A DNA stretch of 64,000 bases. Source: Saccharum officinarum (Eukaryota > Streptophyta > Magnoliopsida > Poales > Poaceae). Made by a program: the position numbers and the translations under genes. The notes under the pieces were generated by a model. That model saw only the letters and a program-made list of their open reading frames with translations, did no database searches and had not been told where the DNA came from. This document shows, one piece after another, positions 58,571 through 64,000 of the stretch; position 1 is the stretch's first letter, and each line of letters opens with the position of its first letter. The stretch lies in the NCBI GenBank assembly GCA_020631735.1, contig CM036197.1, forward strand, positions 40,905,880-40,969,879. Reading direction: 5' to 3'.

Positions 58571-59290
58571 TTTTTTACTCTATACGTGTTTTCAAATCTA
58601 ATCAATCATGATCTCTATCAATTCATTTAGAAAGATAACAATAGAGAAGAATATTTATGTATTAATTAACAAACGAGACTCAATTGATCAAGTAGCAATG
58701 CTCCGTCAATAGCAGTCCATTGTGACTTTGTCGATACCTATTTCTCGGAGGTGCTCATAACAATATGGTGTACATATCGTTTAAAGGGGTGTTTTTCTTG
58801 CGTGTGTATGTGAAGTTGTGATCGTCTATGTACATACTATAGATTTTTAAAAAAGATTTGTATGAAAAATTGAGAGATAGTTTTGTTCTGTTTATAATTA
58901 TAAAAAACATCAAAGGACGTTGACAATCCTTAAAATAGCAAAACAGTAATGGCGGAATAATCCTGGCTGTCCAATCAATTTCCCAATCATAAACTTTAGA
59001 GGATGTTAAACGTACAATAACAAAATCTTGAAATAGCGGTGGAATAAGAATCATGACAATAGTACAAAAAAATTTAATGAAATAAATCTTGGAGGATGCT
59101 GGCTGTAGCAAGTAGACATCCGGAAACAGGAGTGGAGGAACAATCGTGACAACCCATTTATACTGCTGTTAAAAAAACTAACAAAAAATTGAACACGCAT
59201 TTTGCCAAATTAAAACTTCAAGAACGAAACGAGGGAAAGGCGACAACACCTTTGGCGCGCCCTCCTGTGGTGTATCAAAACAAACAAACA
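58571..59290. other. Intergenic upstream of the glycosyltransferase gene
   Basis: AT-rich DNA with no coding frame I can support. The last 100-200 bp before 59,290 likely hold the promoter of the next gene; CAAACAAACAAACAAAC near 59281 marks the change to GC-rich leader sequence. Confidence 0.4.
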
Positions 59291-59299
59291 AACAAACCG

Positions 59300-59925
59300 C
59301 CTCGTCCCTTTCCTCGTCTCTCTCTCCTTTCCGTTTTCCTCATCGCGTTCGCGGGTCACAGCCGCCGCGCCGGCCGCGTCCCCTTCCCAGAACCCCAGGC
59401 ACGTAATAAATCAATCTGTGCATTCGTCCTTGGCACGACTTGATTCCTGATTCCCTCTGCTGTTGGCCCCCCGCGCGCGCGCTCTCTCTCTCGCGTGGCC
59501 TTCTCTTTCTGCCAGCGACGATTTGGCGCGCGCCGCCGTCGCCGCCTGCCCAGGCCCTCGCCGGGCCTTTCGCCAGGTCTTCGCCGGCGACAAAGCACCC
59601 ACCAGGTATCCTCCTCGTCCTTTAATGATGCGCGGAACCGAGCACCCACCCAAACCCTAATGTAAACTAGCATTCGTATTCGAGTAATCGGATCTGATTT
59701 AATTTAACTAGTGCATACTGACTGAATTTCCCCCATTAACATCGATTCCTCTGTAAAAAATCACCGGGTGTATATGTGATCAACCAAACTGTTATACTAT
59801 TGCAGACGGACTACTGTTATACTATTGCAGACGGACTTGTAGAAGCGAGAGGAAATTTTCTGCCGACCATATTTCACTGATACTGGTGGAGTCCGAGAGT
59901 AATGAGAGTTGTGAAGCTTAAATAG
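59300..59925 (+). other. Probable 5' UTR with intron of the GT14 gene
   Basis: A GC-rich, C/T-rich leader runs to about 59604, ending ACCCACCAG|GTATCC, a good splice donor. The downstream acceptor TATTGCAG is present twice (ending 59805 and 59830) because a 25-bp block, 59788-59812, is repeated exactly at 59813-59837. The second exon would carry the ATG at 59926. The assignment rests on position and splice signals only. Confidence 0.55.
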
Positions 59926-62900
59926 ATGAAGCTGCATCAAGTTTGGCAGTTAGGTGTCAAGGACATGAAGGCCGTTCCACTTCCTCGCCTGAGAGCAGCT
60001 CCAAAAAGACGAGCGTGGATACTCGCCGTTGCAGCTTTTGTCTTCATTGCACTAGCCTGGGCTTATCTGTATCCTCCCCCGCATTACACTTCTCCTGTGA
60101 GAGATTGGCTTCCTGGCAGGCTTCCTGCTGAGCCTGCCAGGGAATTGACTGATGAAGAGAGGGCCTTGCGTGTTGTTTTCAGACAGATCCTAACAACAAC
60201 TCCTGTTCGATCCAAGAATTCAAAAATAGCTTTCATGTTCTTGACTCCGGGGACACTGCCATTTGAAAGATTATGGGAAAAATTCTTTGAGGTAAACATC
60301 CCCTGTTTGTTTTGTTGGTAGATTCATGCATTTTATCATAGCTCTTGCAAAGTGAATTCAGAATTGGCTTTCATAATTGATATTGGCCTTTGCATATGCT
60401 ATACAACTAGGTTTTCAGTAGAACCAACTCCGAGATTCAAACATTAATCTTGTATAATAGTTTGCTTTTAATACAGCTAGGCCTTGACATGCGTGTGTGT
60501 GCCATGTGTGTATGTGTGGTCGTTACTCATTTGCTTGTGGTGCATGTGTCTCTGTACTGCTCTGCTGCTGGTTGTGTGTAGGTTGATTTGTTTTGCTCTT
60601 TTTTCCCTGCACACAACTGGCTTTGTATCTCATATTTTTCTCCTATCTTAATATAATGACGTGCAGCTCTGCTGCGTGTTCGAGAAAAGAAAAATCAAAT
60701 TTGATACTTCTATAGGAAGGTTGCAAATTTAGAATTTAACAATAATACAAGATAACAAGCAATACTGATCTTATGTTTTGGTTCAAAAAATTATGTTCTT
60801 ATTTGAAGTCCTACATAACTACTATAGCCTGAAGCCAATCTTTGTATGATGTTGTAAGAAGACCTTTGTTGTGCAGACATGTTGCATTACTATTTACGAT
60901 CATTTATTGTAACTTCATTTTGTAACAGCTATAATTTAATGATACGTCCTGAGCATTTTGTTTAAAGGTACAATATGGGTATTGCCAAGGCCCATTAATC
61001 TTTGAAGGAATATCACAATCCATTGTGTCATCATCTTTAGCTCAAAGGCTGTTTCTCCATGACCTCCTGTTATTTCTGTAGGGCCATGAGGGAAGGTATA
61101 CCATATATATTCATGCCTCAAGGGAGAAGCCAGAACATGTCAGTCCCATATTTGTTGGTCGAGAGATACACAGTGAAAAGGTAATGGCCCTAGTTTCACA
61201 TGAAGAAGTTCCACATGCAGAAGGAACCGAGCTCAGTTGGTGGGAGACACCCACTACCCAACTTCAAGTTCTCTTTGACTCGAATTTGTGTGCCTATTTC
61301 TTATTAACAGTGTCAGCTAGTTCCTCTTAGGCTGTTATCTTTTTATTCTACACATGAAGAGTTAGCTATGTGAAAAAAGCAAAAACAGATTAATTTCAGC
61401 ACTATATTTTTGACAAAGTTCTTTCCTATGCTTCGTAGATTGATACTTGTAAGAACTCATCAGAAGCTAAACGAATAATAACCTGAATGTTCTTATTCCC
61501 ATTGCAGGTAACTTGGGGTAAAATTTCTATGGTTGATGCTGAGAGGAGATTACTGGCAAATGCTCTACAAGACATTGACAACCAGCATTTTGTTTTGCTA
61601 TCTGATAGGTACATATCATGGTTTTGCTTTCATGCCATTTTATTTCACATTTTGTTCTTTCTGGTCTTTACAATTCTTTTGTGCGTTTGCAGCTGTGTAC
61701 CTCTGCACAATTTTGATTATGTATATGACTACCTGATGGGGGCAAATCTCAGTTTTATTGACTGGTAAGTTTGTTTCTTTATCTCAAATTCATCTCTACC
61801 TAATAGCTCTTGGTTCTACTTTTACATTGGATGATTTCATGGATTTCTCAGCTGGGTTTTGTGTTGGGCTATTATTCCTTCAGCTTACATCATATTTTGT
61901 TTTCTTGATCAGCTTTTATGATCCTGGACCACATGGAAATTTTAGATATTCACAGAATATGTTACCTGAGGTCACGGAGACTGATTTTAGGAAGGGTTCA
62001 CAGGTAATCTTGCAATCATCTTTGCTTATTTTTTTTAATCTGCGGTCATTCTGATGGAGGAGTTTGTTTTGACTTTAACTATTTCAGTGGTTCTCAGTCA
62101 AGCGCCAACATGCGTTGATGATTATTGCAGATAGTCTTTACTATACTAAGTTCAAGCTTCATTGCAGGGTGAGTTTTTGTCTTTTATTTACTACTTCCTT
62201 TATGCAGTATAGGATTGGAGGCAAATGTATGTTTGTCCTATTGCGGCGCAAAAAAAAAAAGAGGAAACTTTTCAATCTTTTGAAATTGTGCCGAGTCAAA
62301 CCATGGACAGAGTATACCACAACCAATCTGCACTGACAATATTTTGATCTAAAAGATAGATGTGGCCTTGTATTAGCCTGTATTCATTTTGTTCTTTTTT
62401 AACCTAATTTACAGATTACCGTTGATGGATTTAGTTCACCCTTTTTTTCTTTGTTTTACCACATTGAACTTCGTGATCATGTATTCTCTGCTACATAACA
62501 TGTGTCTATATCAATGTTTTTATTTGTCCTCCTTGCAGCCTGGCATGGAAGATGGCCGCAACTGTTATGCCGATGAACATTATTTGCCAACATTATTCCA
62601 TGTCAGTACACAATGACCTTTTCAGTTGCTGAAATTAATTTGTCATCTGTATAATGGCGCTGCAGCCCTGTTGACATTGCAAATTTGCATATTTGTATCA
62701 ACCAGATGATGGACCCAGATGGAATTGCTAATTGGTCTGTAACCCATGTTGACTGGTCTGAAGGGAAGTGGCATCCGAAAGCTTACCGGGCAAAGGATGT
62801 CACTTTCGAGCTTCTGAAGAATATAACAGTATGTGTTCGCCTGCTCATCTTATGTCTATTTTCCAGTTAGTTATTTTCCCACAGCATCCTTTTCTAACCT

Positions 62901-63183
62901 TATACCCTTTTGATGTGTGCTGCAGTCAATTGACATGAGCCACCATGTCACTAGTGATAGCAAGGTACCTCCCTCCTTCCCCTGTTTCTCTCTCTCTCCC
63001 AGTGATGGATAAACAATCACAAGTATGCTTAAATGTTTTGCTGTTGCTCTGCAGAAAGTGGTTACAAAGAAACCCTGCCTATGGAATGGAGCAAAGAGAC
63101 CATGCTACCTGTTTGCGAGGAAGTTCTACCCTGAATCCATAAATAATCTCTTGACCTTTTTTGCGAATTATACACTTATTTGA
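59926..63183 (+). CDS. GT14 / core-2/I-branching-like glycosyltransferase (BC10-like, DUF266)
   Basis: Type II Golgi glycosyltransferase of the plant BC10-like family; rice BC10 affects cell-wall cellulose and arabinogalactan. Coding exons: 59926-60291, 61082-61180, 61508-61608, 61693-61764, 61913-62003, 62088-62168, 62539-62601, 62706-62828, 62926-62964, 63055-63183; all introns are GT-AG and the frame is open for 387 residues. Residues 30-49 form the membrane anchor after a basic PKRRAW stretch. Family words in order: ELTDEERALRVVF, FMFLTPGTLPFERLWEKFFE, GHEGRYTIYIHAS, VDAERRLLANALQD, HFVLLSDSCVPL, DPGPHGNFRYS, GSQWFSVKRQHAL, NCYADEHYLPTLFH, NWSVTHVDWSEGKWHP, KPCLWNGAKRPCYLFARKF. Start: the first ATG (MKLHQVWQLGVKDM) matches relatives; Met14 is an alternative. 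All parts look intact. Confidence 0.93.
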
Positions 63184-64000
63184 GCTTCTAGGGGTGGCTA
63201 GAGGCTACAGGGATACACAGGAAATCTTTTGTTATAGAAATCCTTGTACATTGGATAGCAACAGAATAGGAGATTAATTAACAGAATAGCAATTGGTGAG
63301 AAGGATTTCGCTGCAGCAACACAGTGGCTTCGGATTTACCACGACAGGCCATGGCTACTCCTTTAGCCTCGTGTTACTTTCATAGTTTTTCCTCTCCACA
63401 TTTTTAGCTGTGGCGTTTTACCATGTACATCAAGGCTTATTTTGACAAGGAATGGGCATTAAATGGAAAATCTGAGACCAGGTCTTATATTTTCTCTCAA
63501 GCTGCCGGTTACTCGGTTCCAACTGCCAAAGCGCAGCTCAAAGGGATACATAAGAAAAATTTTCATATATAGGAAACAGATATGTGCTGGTCCTTTGTTG
63601 TGGAGAGCTCAGAAACTACGAGGCCACTCTCGGTGGGACTTTCATAAGTTTCATTTGCATTTAATAAGTTGTCGTATAAGCGTTTTTGGTAACGTGGTAA
63701 TGTTTTTAAGAGAGAAGAAATGAGTATTATGAGATGAAACTCTCTTGACACGATTACTGACAACTCTGTATGAGTTAGAAATTAAATGTCTAAATGAAGT
63801 TTTTCATTGAGAGTGAGAGTTTTACCCATGTCATATTTGTTTCATTTCAATCTATACGACATGACAGGTCTTGGAAAGCTCTGAAACTGCTTTCAACTTA
63901 AGATAACAGACGTAACATCATTGAGTACCTTTGTAGCGCTTCACGTTGAGAGAGAGAGAAAGCTTTTTTTACGATAGTTTTACCTCAGCTTTTAAGAAAG
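63184..64000. other. 3' UTR and downstream DNA of the GT14 gene
   Basis: The first few hundred bases are the likely 3' UTR. Frames at 63463-63723 (plus) and 63563-63763 (minus) overlap and match nothing I recognise. Confidence 0.45.

Noticed and set aside
1..64000. tRNA, rRNA or other structured RNA genes
   Set aside because: I looked for tRNA-like A and B boxes and other familiar RNA words and found none apart from retrotransposon primer sites; a tRNAscan-SE or Infernal run would settle it.

Overview
The window looks like nuclear DNA of a grass, probably from the sorghum, sugarcane, Miscanthus and maize group. It has GT-AG introns of plant size, large LTR retrotransposons of the Tat (Ty3) and SIRE/Maximus-like (Ty1) types, small MITEs, and three genes with clear plant relatives. 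Species is inferred from repeat style, not proven. Roughly two thirds of the 64 kb is transposon.

Layout. At 2.2-3.4 kb (minus) lies an ATL-type RING-H2 ubiquitin ligase gene with a one-base frame break. At 6.2 kb an assembly gap of 100 N is followed by a Tat-lineage retrotransposon (6.3-20.8 kb, plus). It has decayed gag-pol frames, a long spliced gene on the opposite strand, a three-copy 484-bp tandem array and a 1.14-kb 3' LTR. From 20.8 to 27.0 kb is AT-rich, non-coding, Athila-like debris ending in a probable LTR. From about 27.5 to 40.0 kb lies a second, older Tat-like element on the minus strand. Its antisense gene is on the plus strand and is interrupted by LTR-like sequence, and its 5' LTR carries a perfect 83-bp inverted repeat.

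Three MITEs (40.0-41.04 kb) lie just upstream of a 12 to 13 exon gene for a coiled-coil protein with a signal peptide and a C-terminal membrane segment (41.15-43.72 kb). At 45.70-56.19 kb sits a complete SIRE/Maximus-like copia element with 2.04-kb LTRs, a perfect 5-bp target duplication (GCTTC), tRNA-iMet primer site, polypurine tract, a full gag frame and a pol frame broken by one nonsense codon. It landed inside an older 193-bp tandem duplication. After another MITE (58.3 kb), the window ends with a complete ten-coding-exon gene for a GT14/BC10-like Golgi glycosyltransferase (59.93-63.18 kb).

The host genes do not form a functional cluster; they are ordinary single genes separated by transposon nests. 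The least ordinary features are the antisense genes of the two Tat elements. Both keep a TATA-like box 120-150 bp before the start and GT-AG introns of about 70-90 nt, and both encode the same kind of protein: an N-terminal domain like Pfam 'putative gypsy type transposon' followed by a C-terminal coiled coil.
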